Assembly: GCF_037975245.1 (NCBI RefSeq)
Contig: NC_092575.1
Location: forward strand, 28,545,341 to 28,609,340
From: Apostichopus japonicus
Taxonomy: Eukaryota > Echinodermata > Holothuroidea > Aspidochirotida > Stichopodidae
Direction: 5' to 3'
DNA length: 64,000 bases
The position numbers were made by a program, and so were the translations under genes. Shown here piece after piece: positions 1 through 10,210 of the stretch (within the stretch, counting starts at the first letter, position 1; each line of letters opens with the position of its first letter). Under the pieces are notes generated by a model, which saw nothing but the letters and a program-made list of their open reading frames with translations, was not told the DNA's origin and made no database searches.

Positions 1-183
1 TCTTTTTTGCATGACACTGGTTTGCAAAATTTGAATGTGTCTTTGTTTGTCCATAGAAGATGAGCAGATCACATGGTATATAAATAAAATTGTCTTAGTT
101 CTTATTTGTTCAAACTTACATTTTGATCAACAGAAAATGCAAAACAATTTGCTTTTTTTTATTTCATTTTATTAAAGTATTGC

Positions 184-987
184 TTCGACAAGCAGCAGAG
201 CGGAAAAAAAGATGAGCCCAGATTTGAATGAATTTTTGATGAGTATTAGAGGAAAAGACCGTGTTGCCATTGAAGTGAGGTACCACTCTCTATGTTGAAG
301 AAACTAGATACAATTCTTGAGAAGGAAGACATACAGATCTTGAAAGGTAAAGTACTCTCTTCAATGTGTGGTTCATTGAGTGTTCAGGGGTGGATCTAGG
401 ACTTTTGGAATATGGGGGTCCTCCCCCAAGGAAAATTAAAAAATTGTCTAAACGCTTTGAGATGCAATATCAGGTTAATCTTTCCATTGAAATTATTAAA
501 GTAATTTGCAACATATTTCTAGCTGAATTGTAATTATATTGGTACCCCATCATATCATGTGAGACATGTGAGAAAAATATCCAATTTCATGGTACAAGGT
601 GTTCTGGTCATCTCCTCCTCAGAGCAGAGTTTACCACCAACAAAAGATGCTCTGATCCAACATGTTAAGCGCTGCAACAACCAGGCTGCTATTCACAGTA
701 AGGCATTGCAGAAAAGGATTGATGCACTCTCACCAGAGGGACATGGATGGAAACTTGAAAATGATGACCTTATAATCACTTGGATGACGAAGCCACCTGA
801 CCCAGATGTTTTGCTTCAGTGTGTCAGCAGTAGCTGTAGAGTCGGCAAATGTCTTAAAGGAAGATGTTCCTGAATGAATGCACAACTACTGTGTACAGAC
901 CTATGTAAATATAGAAATTGCAGCGACTTCCAAGAAAATGTTGAGATTGTTGATGCAGTGGAAGATGATTTGGAGGATGAACTGTGA
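184..987 (+). pseudogene. Broken copy of an invertebrate repeat-family protein with Cys-rich tail
   Basis: Two exon-like blocks can be read. The first (about 191-346) gives GKDRVAIEVRYHSLC, then RN and IQFLRRKTYRS once two in-frame stops (TGA, TAG) are ignored; it ends at a donor-like AAAG/GTAAAG. The second (open from about 526, stop 871-873, frame continuing to 985-987) contains LPPTKDALIQHVKRCNNQAA and a Cys-rich end. I recall this pair of motifs (an ARYH-like block, and an LPPT..A...H..R block followed by CxC clusters) from uncharacterised multicopy invertebrate proteins of unknown function. The stop at 871-873 falls where homologues have the second Cys of a CSC motif, and after it the frame continues with NAQLLCTDLCKYRNC. 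Three nonsense codons point to a pseudogene. The interval between blocks starts near 385 with a hAT-like end (CAGGGGTGGATCTAGG). Confidence 0.5.
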
Positions 988-2866
988 TGGTGTTAAATCT
1001 TGATATCTTAGTCTGAAATTTTAATCAAGTTTGAAGTTTGTGAAGAGGGTTAACTTTTTCAAAGTCATGTTGTCATTATTTTGTTCCCCAGAGTTTAAAG
1101 GAACCAGAAAACATAATCTTATTCATATATTCATTTAAGCTATTAGTAGTTTTACGTAGATTACCCTACCTACCAGACACCTTATGATAAATATCCACAT
1201 TTTCTTCAAATCACACTTTTTTTGCTGAGAGGGGAGGGGGGAGGAGGGTGTTATGGGCATGCTTTACCTCTTGCATATTCACAACTACATTTACTGATGA
1301 CGATGACGCAAATACCGCGTCCTGAAACCAGTCAGAGGTTTATATACTGTTGTTGGGGAATCATCGCCCCTGACCCTGTTCCAATTTCACGGTTCTTTAT
1401 TGTTTTGCCGTAACATTTCGTTACCTGTTTTATTCATATTGTGAACACGTTTTGTGCATCTGTTCAAGTTTTGACTGAAGAATATTCAAGTCTTTAGTGA
1501 CTTTTATTTCATCTAATTATCTTCACCTCTACTACGGAATGGACTTTCCCTTTTCCATACCATATCTGACTTCCATGCAGTGAATTGAAGTGGATCCTGT
1601 ATAACAGTACTGTCCTTGGATGAACTTTTAATCACTTATTAATTTCGCGCCGCGCTTTTTGATGAAGAACCTGTATCTTGAATCATCGCAAAGGCCCAGC
1701 TCTACTACACCATTGAGTGTATCGACCCAGTCTTAATAGATACATTATTTCTTTCTATCTGGGGCTTAAGTTAACTGTCTTTGTTATTCACTTATTTGTA
1801 CCATTCACCTTTATTATTCATATTATTTGTAGAATATAGAACTATTATTATTCAAAATACCATTCGAAACCTTGTCGATCTTTTCTTTTCTTTTCTTTTA
1901 ACTCCCTTGGGAACACTTTTTGCAGGAATACGAATTATAAACATGTCGTTTCCGTAACATGGAGAAAGTACCTAGTTTTGCAGAAGACTGTAGAAAGAGT
2001 ACTAAGGTAACGGATATATACCGACTAACTTTATTTCACATCTACGATATGCCATGATGTCTTAGTGTGCCAACTTATATATTGATTTATACAAAAGAAA
2101 TAGCTCACTGGTCTTGGGGCATTGGCACATCTCACTGTAACTAGGGATTTAGCTACATGTAAAGTAGAGGGGGAGGGGGTCACATGTGTAAAACAGTTTG
2201 GATGGGGAGTGTAACAATTATGGAGAGGAACTTTTCATTATATGTGTATATTTACGCATACATGCACAGACGAAATGCATTCATAACATAGGGGGAAAAT
2301 CTAAATATATTTGATTTATTACAAAGCATTATATTTGAGTTTATTAAAAGTGGTACATTTTTATAATTAAAACCCTTGAGTTATAATGTGCAAAAATTGC
2401 ATTTCATATTTCAAAGTTGAGAATGTGATTTTTTACCATTTTGGCGAAAATGGAGGGGGGGGGGGGGGGAGGGCACAACTTGTAATGCCTGAAAACAACC
2501 ATCACTGACCCTTAGACCAGAATCCTCTTCCACCATTCTTGTAACCCTGACCCAACTATTATACAAAAAAAATATATCAGTCGCAATTAAACATATAAGA
2601 AAAGAGTGGTATGTATGCACCACTGTACCAAATCTAACGTTAGCACATGTGTTCCTAATACAAAGAATCGTAGCACTTAATGTCTATATAACATACCCAA
2701 TTTCGAGGGTGCGTTACGAAAATACTGCAGGAAATTTTTTTGAGAACTTTTGATGTAATGTCTGTGATGCATTGAACTACCCCAAAATGCTTTAAAAATC
2801 TAGACCCAGTGTTGCTGGAACGAAACTGATTTTACAGCCTCTTTTTGAGTTTCAGCTGATGGCCTA
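988..2866. other. Left flank, no gene recognised
   Basis: I see no convincing coding region, RNA gene or transposon with ends here. It contains a purine-rich patch (about 1227-1250) and a G-run near 2455-2470. The sequence is not shared with the flank of the second duplication copy, so the duplication boundary lies at 2867. Confidence 0.5.
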
Positions 2867-3315
2867 AACACATCATTGACTCAGCTAACACTAATTATAA
2901 CTCCAGCTTAGGATTGACGAACGTCTCCATATTAACTGGAAGAAGCCTAATCTGAACAAACTGCTTGATAGCCCGTTGTTAACACTGTTAAATTAAATCT
3001 ACTTTCACCTTGTGTTCTTGTTCCTATGTTACCCTTATTCGTTTATTATTAGTTCGTAAGCTGAAGATGATAGTAGTGACTCGCGACACATGTCTGTTTT
3101 CTAGTCTCACCCAAGCCCAACCATGGTTTGGGCTTCAAATGAAAAAAAAGGGGAATCTTCTTGGGGGCCCAAGTATATCCGGCTCAATTCTTATGTGGTT
3201 AACCAGTTAATTGGTCTATTTTAACCGGTTAAACCCGTTAGTGTATGGACAGTTAACCTTTTATTGACAACCGAAGTGCCCACCTGACTTTTTTTCTTGT
3301 AGAGCTAGGTAAGAG

Positions 3316-3580
3316 TCTACGGAAGCTTAAAAGTGTCACCAACATAAGAAAACTTTTCACCAATAAGTCAACATTTTTCAGTAATTTGTTAAGATATTTA
3401 CATAATATATTATCAAAAGTCAGAAAATTGTTCAATTGCTCAGTTAAAGCAACTGAGCAATCCAACATTTTTCTGATTTTTGATATGATATTATCTTGTT
3501 ATCTAACCAATTTACTGAAAAATGTCAACTTATGGGGCAAAGTTTTTCTTATGTTGATGGCACATTAAAGCTTCCGTAGA
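3316..3580. mobile_element. Hairpin MITE, TCTACGGAAGCTT ends (copy 1)
   Basis: A 265-bp element that is almost entirely an imperfect inverted repeat. It starts TCTACGGAAGCTT and ends AAGCTTCCGTAGA, and the arms stay complementary through AACATAAGAAAA, GACATTTTTCAGTAA-like and CAATTGCTCAGTT-like segments to the centre near 3440. No coding capacity. The same element is at 40924-41187, so it predates the duplication. Superfamily not determined. Confidence 0.75.
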
Positions 3581-3619
3581 GTCACACTCAAAGCACAATG
3601 CAATTAAAACACCAGCGCG

Positions 3620-4674
3620 CGTATGGAAAGCCATTTAAACATTTAATCGGGAATTTGAGATATCTTAAATTGTTGTTTTATTTTAGATATCTAAAATTCT
3701 ATTTCAGATATCTAAAATTAAATTCGAGATATCTGGAATTTAATTCGAGATATCTGAAATTTTATTTCATATATGAAATTGACTTCGAGATATCTAAATT
3801 AGATTTCGAGATATCTGAAATTCTAATTCAGATATCTGAAATTGAATTCGAGATAACTGAAATTCTATTTCAGATATCTTACATTCTAATTCGAGATATC
3901 TGAAATTGAATTCGAGATATCTGAAATTGAATTCGAGATATCTGAAATTGAATTCGATATATCTGAAATGCATATGCAGAAGTTCGTAAAATGGTGCGAA
4001 AATTAAGCTACAGCAAAGTGACAGTACAAAATGTACAAAGAGCTGCCATCGTCGCGTCGACGTATGGGTGGGATTGAATCTAGCTTGCTTGCTGGCTAAC
4101 GTTAGGCCTAGTATACATTATATGCATTTAAATAACTAGTTGTGAAATGAATTCGAGATATATGAAATTGAATTTTCGATATCTGAAATTGAATTTTCGA
4201 TATCTGAAATTGAATTTTCGATATCTGAAATTGAATTCGAGATATCTGGAATTGAATTCGAGATATCTGAAATTCTATTTCAGATATCTAAAATTGAATT
4301 CGAGATATCTGAAATTGAATTCGAGATATCTGAAATTCTATTTCAGATATCTGCAATTCCATTTCAGATATCTGAAATTGAATTCGAGATATCTGATATT
4401 CTATTTAAGATATCTGCAATTCTATTTCAGATATCCGAAATTGAATTCGAGATATCTGAAATTATATTTCAGATATTTGAAATAGAATTGCAGATATCTC
4501 GAATTCAATTTCAGATATCTGAAATTCTCTGGTATTTCGAGATATCTGAAATTTGCTTTAAGATATCTGCAATTATTTGTAGATATCTTAAATAAATTGG
4601 AGATATCTTTAATTTAATTTGAGATATCTGAAATTATTTCGAGATATCTGAAATTCCTCATTAAATGTTATAAA
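3620..4674. mobile_element. Foldback element made of palindromic GATATC repeats
   Basis: About 1.05 kb present only in copy 1. Most of it is a 20-21-bp repeat, variants of GAATTCGAGATATCTGAAATT, in which each unit is itself nearly self-complementary around GATATC. Many units carry both GAATTC (EcoRI) and GATATC (EcoRV). A non-repeat core lies at about 3976-4146. The outer ends are inverted (ACATTTAATCGGGAATTT on the left; complement ACATTTAATGAGGAATTT on the right), flanked by GCGCG on both sides. Copy 2 runs straight through ACACCAGCGCGCGAACG near 41220-41233 without it. The long SRYLKLN-type open frame is a by-product of the repeat. Confidence 0.7.
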
Positions 4675-5475
4675 AGCGCGTGCGAACGTTACTTCGATCC
4701 AAAGTGTAATACTCGTAGGGCTCCTTTCACCAGGTTGCTTCACGTATAGCCCACTTTTGTTTTTGTTAGGGTTAGGATTTGAGGATTTTGTTGGAGAGAA
4801 GGGAGCAGAAATTTAACCGAAAATAAAATTTTAGAAGTAATTTCAAAAACAGTTGTAGTAAAGGCCAGACGATGTGATCTACATTTTCTAATTTTACTTG
4901 ACAATAAAGTTTTGTCACCATGAAGTGAATGTGATGCATTATTAAAATATAGCCTCATTTTAATTTTATAATTTGCTTCACTGAACTAGTGATAGGGCAG
5001 TGGAGGCTTCACTGACCATGGTAGCGATGAGGCAGTGACGACGAAAGTTGTCAATGTCACACCTCCGTCGCCAGTTATTCAGTCGGGGCTTTTTACTTTC
5101 ATTCGGTGAAGAAAGAAAACAATCCTACCATAGCCGTTGTTAGAGACTATGGTTCTGACTATGGTAAGAGCCGTATGTACGGCTGTGACTCCTGCGACCT
5201 CAATTACGCCCTTACTACGCCCTTAATTACAGATCCAACGTGTGTCCACCCTCCCATTTATACCCTCACACAACAAACAACCAGTGCGTCTAGAAGACTA
5301 GACCTATTAAAGACCTACATTGTAGTGTAAATTATGCCTCAGAACGCTCAATTTGACGTCTTAGCGCGTTTTGTTCTTTTGGAGGAGGCCTGAGGCTCAC
5401 AGTCCCTACATATGGAAGACGTATTTAAGAACCAGGGCCACACGCCCCAATTTCTGAAATCATTAATCTACTTTT

Positions 5476-5973
5476 AGTATTCCTTGGAGCACTCTTTCTG
5501 AGGCCAAGCTTCAATTCTTTCAGTTTAGATTTCTGCACAGGATTCTAGGTACTAATAGACTTTTGTTTTTGATGGGGAAGTCGGAATCTCCACTGTGCTC
5601 CTTTTGCAAAATTAACGAAGAGTCAGTCGAGCACCTCTTCTGGGATTGCTACGTGACGGCAAATTTTATCCTTAATGCCGAAATACGTTTCTTAAATAAA
5701 CAATTCTTTTTCTCCAAACAAGATATCTTTTTTGGTTTTGGCAACGTTTACTGTCACCCTTACAACTTCTTAATTATCCACCTGAAGTATTATATTTTCG
5801 TATGCAAGACAAGCAACACCGAGCCAAATATCGATGATTTCTTTTATAAATTTAAATTTGCTTTGAGCGTCGAAAGTTTAAATTATTTTAAGCGAAAGCA
5901 GCCACGGAAAAATAAAGTGAATTTCCCGGATCTTAGAAATGCCTTTTCGTATTGTCCAAACCTGTTTACGTAG
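5476..5973 (+). pseudogene. LINE reverse transcriptase C-terminus with zf-RVT-type zinc knuckle
   Basis: The open frame reads IPWSTLSEAKLQFFQFRFLH onward through CSFCKINEESVEHLFWDC to a stop at 5971-5973. The C-x2-C...H-x4-C pattern followed by a basic tail is typical of the zinc-binding domain that closes the ORF2 of L1/Tx1-like LINEs. The frame is uninterrupted but has no endonuclease or RT catalytic domain because the copy is 5'-truncated, so it is a dead fragment. Its intactness suggests a fairly recent insertion. Clade assignment is tentative. Confidence 0.8.
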
Positions 5974-6156
5974 AAGTCTCTTATTTAGTTGTGTGTAGTG
6001 CAAATGGTTTCTTTTGCTGTCTACTTACATTAACTGATACTTACTGCAGTTGCTTGAATATGTAACAGACCATACCATTGTTGTTTATGCAATGTATAAT
6101 TTTTTTGTGTACCATGTTAAGTGATCGTGAATACATATGGAGGAGAAAAAAAAAAA
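5476..6156 (+). mobile_element. 5'-truncated LINE with 10-bp TSD and poly(A)
   Basis: A 681-bp non-LTR retrotransposon tail. It is flanked by the direct repeat ATCTACTTTT (5466-5475 and 6157-6166) and ends in an A-rich tail (6145-6156). Copy 2 has the uninterrupted empty site near 41990-42010, so the insertion postdates the duplication or was lost there. It carries the last 165 codons of the reverse-transcriptase ORF plus about 170 bp of 3' UTR. Confidence 0.88.
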
Positions 6157-6384
6157 ATCTACTTTTGGTCTCTCTAAAAAATGAGAATAATCAAACATTC
6201 CTTCAATGATCAGGGATGCGGGAGAAGCCTGCAAGGATTTATGGATTACAACTTTCATGACGGGTGGCTTCCAGTTCAACATTTTAACTCAAATTAGGAA
6301 TCTTTACAAATTTGTTATCAAGTCACTTCAGACGGGAAAACCGTAGATTGCTCTTGGATGAAAACTCACCTAAGGCCTACTATG

Positions 6385-6475
6385 ACCAGACCGAGGATCG
6401 AACCCCGAACCTCCCAGTTGCTATGCTTCATTGCTTCAAATGTCAGCGCCTTTATCCACTCGGCCACAGCACCGG
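6385..6475 (-). repeat. tRNA-derived repeat (SINE head or tRNA pseudogene), copy 1
   Basis: On the minus strand the sequence shows a Pol III A box (TGTGGCCGAGTGGAT, complement of about 6455-6469) and a B box (GGGGTTCGATCC, complement of 6395-6406) about 50 bp apart. The order and spacing match a class II (Leu/Ser-like) tRNA. The anticodon arm and acceptor stem do not fold convincingly and it sits in repeat-rich sequence, so it is a tRNA-derived SINE or pseudogene, not a working tRNA gene. The paralogous copy is at 42241-42330. Confidence 0.6.
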
Positions 6476-7089
6476 TCCGTACAAGATGGTGCTCGCACCT
6501 CCATCTTTTGGGACAGGGATTTAGCATCTACTCTATTGGCAAACAGCTGTTGGTAGGGTGGAGAGTACCAACCCCTGCACGCTAAATTTGCTCATGATGT
6601 CGCAATATTTACAGGTTTGTTTTGGCACTTCCAACTATTTGAATTCCAAGCTTTATATTTTCTCAGCCTTTAATTGCCTCCCCTCCCGACCAACCCTGGA
6701 AAAAACTCTGGTGCGACAACTGAGTCCAAGACTAGGATTGTTGCTGCAGTGGTGCCTTTGTCCCCTGCATTTGATCATTTTGCTACTTCCAAACTTCCAA
6801 AAGGATATTCCATTATGATTTAGTGAAAGACAGTGATTGATACTATATAACCGGTGAATGAATAGTTACTACTTTTAACCATTCACGTTGCGCTAAGAAA
6901 TCACTACTGTAGGTTAATGTCAAACAAGGCCTCGAGTTGAAATTAATCTTCAATAGTTGATGTTTGAATTAAAGTTGAAGCATTTTCATAATAAAGACAG
7001 ACAATGACTCTGATTAAATTAATTTTATGTTCTAACAGGGGTTTATTTCTACACCAAAAGAAATAGAAGTAAAGATGGAGAAAAGAAAA

Positions 7090-7290
7090 CATTTGATATA
7101 CCATTATGACTTACTGATAGACAGTTATTGATATACCACTATGAGTTACTGATATACAGTTATTTCTACAATATATAATACATTTGATATACTATTGACT
7201 TACTGAAAGTCAGTCACTGATATACCATTATGACTTACTGAAAGTCAGTCACTGATATACCATTATGACTTACTGAGAGACAGCTATTGT
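7090..7290. repeat. 35-bp tandem repeat, short version (copy 1)
   Basis: Degenerate units of ATATACCATTATGACTTACT plus AAAAGACAGTTATTG-like sequence. Only about five partly broken units are here; the paralogous array at 42983-43905 is far longer. Confidence 0.75.
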
Positions 7291-7312
7291 TATACAACAC
7301 CTGTTGTATAAA

Positions 7313-7463
7313 ACAAATAATGAATGGTTTCCATTCGTGCAATAGTGCAAATATTTCATGAGTTGAAAGATGTAATTTGTTCCTCGTTGAATGGAACAAA
7401 TTACATCTTTCAACTCATGAAATATTTGCACTATTGCACGAATGGAAACCATTCATTATTTGT
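7313..7463. repeat. Perfect 71-bp hairpin with 9-nt loop
   Basis: 7313-7383 is the exact reverse complement of 7393-7463; the loop is 7384-7392. The arms start ACAAATAATGAATGG and end AATTTGTTCC. A second small palindrome (TATACAACA-CC-TGTTGTATA, about 7291-7310) sits immediately to its left. Neither is at the matching place in copy 2. It is probably a hairpin-type mobile element or a fold-back rearrangement; no coding. Confidence 0.85.
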
Positions 7464-7472
7464 ATAATATTC

Positions 7473-7480
<8 letters not shown>

Positions 7481-7509
<29 letters not shown>
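7481..7509. repeat. (TA)n microsatellite
   Basis: An uninterrupted TA run directly right of the hairpin element. Confidence 0.9.
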
Positions 7510-7511
<2 letters not shown>

Positions 7512-7574
7512 TCATTGATTTAATTAACAGGGCACACTCCAAGTTGTTACCAAAATAATGCTAGCCAGCACCCT

Positions 7575-7627
7575 TCATGTTACTGACCGGCAGTAACACG
7601 CTACCACTAGCAGCCAGCTGTTACATG

Positions 7628-7663
<36 letters not shown>

Positions 7664-8880
7664 TAACTTTATTGCTCCAAATAAGGAAATTAGAGTCTCG
7701 CACATAAAAGTTCAAAACAGTACAAAAATATATGAGCAAAGGAAAATAAATCAGGATATATACAGATGGAGATAAAAGAATGAGAATGATAAACAGTAAG
7801 ACAAGGACAAGATAAAAGATTATTGCAACAGCCTAGCGACGTAAGTTGACATTGAAAAGTTTGATTGCACGGGGAGTGAACGAGTTACTATAGCGATTAG
7901 TTCTCGTGCACGGCTGTCTCAGTCTGCCATGATACCACTAGCAGCTACTGTAGCTGTAACATGCTACCACTAGCAGCTTGCTGTAACATGCTACCACTAG
8001 CAGTCAGCAGTAACATGCTACCACTAGCAGCCAGCAGTTACATGCTACCACTATAGCAGCCAGCAGTAACATGCTACCACTAGCAGCCAGCTGTAACATG
8101 CTACCACTTGCAGCCAGCTGTAACATGCTACCACTAGCAGCCAGCAGTAACATGCTACCACTAGCAGCCAGAAGTAACATGCTACCACTAGCAGCCATCA
8201 TTAACATGATACCACTAGAGGTTACACACTACCACTAGCAGCCAGCAGTAACACGATACCACTAGCAACCAGCTATAACATACTACCACAAGCAGCGAGC
8301 AGTAACATGCTACCACTATAGCAGCCAGCAGTAACATGCTACCACTAGCAGCCAGCTGTGACATGCTACCACTTGCAGCCAGCTGTAACATGATACCACT
8401 AGCAGCCAGAAGTTACATGCTACCACTAGCAGTAACATGCTACCACTATAGCAGCCAGCAGTAACATGCTACCACTAGCAGCCAGAAGTAACATGCTGTC
8501 ACTAGCAGCCATCATTAACATGATACCACTAGAGGTTACACACTACCACTAGCAGCCAGCAGTAACATGCTGTCACTAGCAGCCATCATTAACATGATAC
8601 CACTAGAGGTTACACACTACCACTAGCAGCCAGCAGTAACACGATACCACTAGCAACCAGCTATAACATGCTACCACAAGCAGCGAGCAGTAACATGCTA
8701 AAACTAGCAGCCAGCAGTAACATGCTACCACTATAGCAGCCAGCAGTAATATGCTACCACTAGCAGCCAGCTGTAACATGATACCACTAGCAGCTACTCT
8801 AGCTGTAACATGCTACCACTAGCAGCTTGCTGTAACATGCTACCACTAGCAGTAACATGCTACCACTAGCAGCCAATTAA
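7575..8880. repeat. 27-bp minisatellite, split by a LINE (copy 1)
   Basis: Units of ACATGCTACCACTAGCAGCC plus AGCAGTA, with variants in the last third (CAGCTGTA, TAGCAGC insertions), at about 7575-7627 and 7929-8880. Some blocks repeat as higher-order groups (for example 8510-8590 and 8575-8650). The open frame on the minus strand (MAASGSMLLLAASGS type) is a repeat by-product. The paralogous array at 44326-44735 is shorter. Confidence 0.85.
7628..7928 (-). mobile_element. CR1/L2-like LINE 3' end inserted in the minisatellite
   Basis: Minus-strand reading from 7928 gives GRLRQPCTRTNRYSNSFTPR and AIKLFNVNLRR then stop (7833-7835). RTNR..NSF.P.AI.L.N is the usual last block of many CR1/L2-type LINE ORFs. 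It is followed by about 170 bp of 3' UTR and a terminal (CTTA)n microsatellite (plus strand AAGT repeats, 7628-7664), as is common for 3' ends of this group. It interrupts the 27-bp array and is absent from the copy 2 array. Confidence 0.75.
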
Positions 8881-9448
8881 GTGATGATACCTAATATGTG
8901 AAGTTACTATTTCAAGATATAACTAGAATCTATCCATATACAGGACTCATTTTAAAGAAAATATTAAGGTTGTCCTTTGTCCTATTTGGTTACCCAAAGG
9001 ATTTTTTGGTTGTCCAAATGAAAGCACCAAATATACTACTGGAGTTGCCCGACGTGGTACATTGCACACATCGTGTGCACTAAAGTTACTTAATATATGA
9101 CCAGGGACTATAATGTTAGTTACGTACATCCCGCGGTTATCCAACATTTGGATTTTTAAAGAGCCTTGCGCCAGAGCCATACGTAAGTAATACTACAAGA
9201 TATCGATATAGCCTTGTAGGTGAGCACCGTAACATTAGGCTGCACAGGCCTAGTCTATCGGCCTGAGGCTTAAGTCAAGTACTCCTTACGGAGATTGACT
9301 TTTTGAATATTTTTGATAGAACTGTAGTGTACAGCGTCCAAACCTTCATCTCCGGCATACATTTTGAAGGAAGCAAACTCCAAATACACCCACAGCTAGG
9401 CCTATGGAAAACATACAATCTTTTGGATTAATATATTTCTTTCTTTTG
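8881..9448. other. Shared single-copy stretch, no gene seen
   Basis: Aligns with 44740-45307 of copy 2 with small differences. Short open frames on both strands are not kept between the copies, so I see no gene. Confidence 0.5.
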
Positions 9449-10185
9449 AAAAACCACAACTTCTTCTGAAAAGAACCAAAATTCTAATCATTTGATCAGA
9501 TGTTTGAATTTGTTTGAAAACAAGCAAACCAGAACAATTACCAACTGCAAGTACAGAGATACAACAATTCCATTACAGAGATTTTCATGCTAAAAATAGT
9601 GGAATGGGGGTTTCCAAATTTCATTTCATTTGATTGGCTAATAGCCCTTACCATTGTGTACAAGCATTCTTGCATCTATAATGCTCAATGTATACAAAGG
9701 GTGTTGTTTAAATGCAACTTATTGTAACTATGGTAACTAGTCTATGGCAAACTGTCCGCTTCAGAATTTGACAATAATTTTGTTGTTGTTTACTAGTTAC
9801 AGCTTTCATCATTTTCAAAAACCACAACTTCTTCTGAAAAGAACCAAAATTCTAATAATTTGTACAGGTGTGTGAATTTGTTTGCAAATAAACAAGCCAG
9901 AACAATTACCAACTGCAAGTACAGAGTTAACAACATTTCCATTACAGAGATTTTCATGCTAAAAATAGTGGAATGGTGGTTTCTAAATTGCATGTCATTC
10001 CATTGGCTAATAGCCCTTACCATTATCTGCAAGCATCTATAGTTCTCAATGTATACAAAGGGTGTTGTTTAAATGTAAGTCCCTGTAACTATGGTAAGTA
10101 GTTTTACTGCAAACTTTCCGCTTCACAATTTGACAATAATTTTTTTTTGTATACTAGTTACAGCTTTCATCATTTGATTTATTTG
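9449..10185. repeat. 368-bp sequence present twice in tandem (copy 1)
   Basis: ACCACAACTTCTTCTGAAAA recurs at 9453 and 9821, and the following roughly 365 bp are the same apart from substitutions and small indels. The doublet is also in copy 2 (45309-46020, spacing 367), so it predates the segmental duplication. No function recognised. Confidence 0.8.
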
Positions 10186-10210
10186 TGCACATTATCACTA
10201 TAGGCTTCTG

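Noticed and set aside
3598-4485. Open frames encoding SRYLKLN-type repetitive protein
   Set aside because: They arise because the palindromic GATATC repeat unit is 21 bp and lacks stops in one frame; no start context, and absent from the paralogous copy.
5106-5330. Small gene with TIAVVRDYGSDYGKSRMYG
   Set aside because: The paralogous region (41539-41919) shows indels that change frame, and the wording reflects a short internal repeat of GACTATGGT; no family recognised.
6385-6475. Functional tRNA gene
   Set aside because: A and B boxes are present but the acceptor and anticodon stems do not pair well, and the sequence is part of a repeat-rich duplicated block.
7313-7463. microRNA precursor
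   Set aside because: The stem is perfectly paired over 71 bp, unlike typical animal pre-miRNAs; a hairpin repeat is more likely, though small-RNA data would settle it.
8004-8207. Minus-strand MAASGSMLLL repetitive open frame
   Set aside because: By-product of the 27-bp minisatellite, which is a multiple of three.
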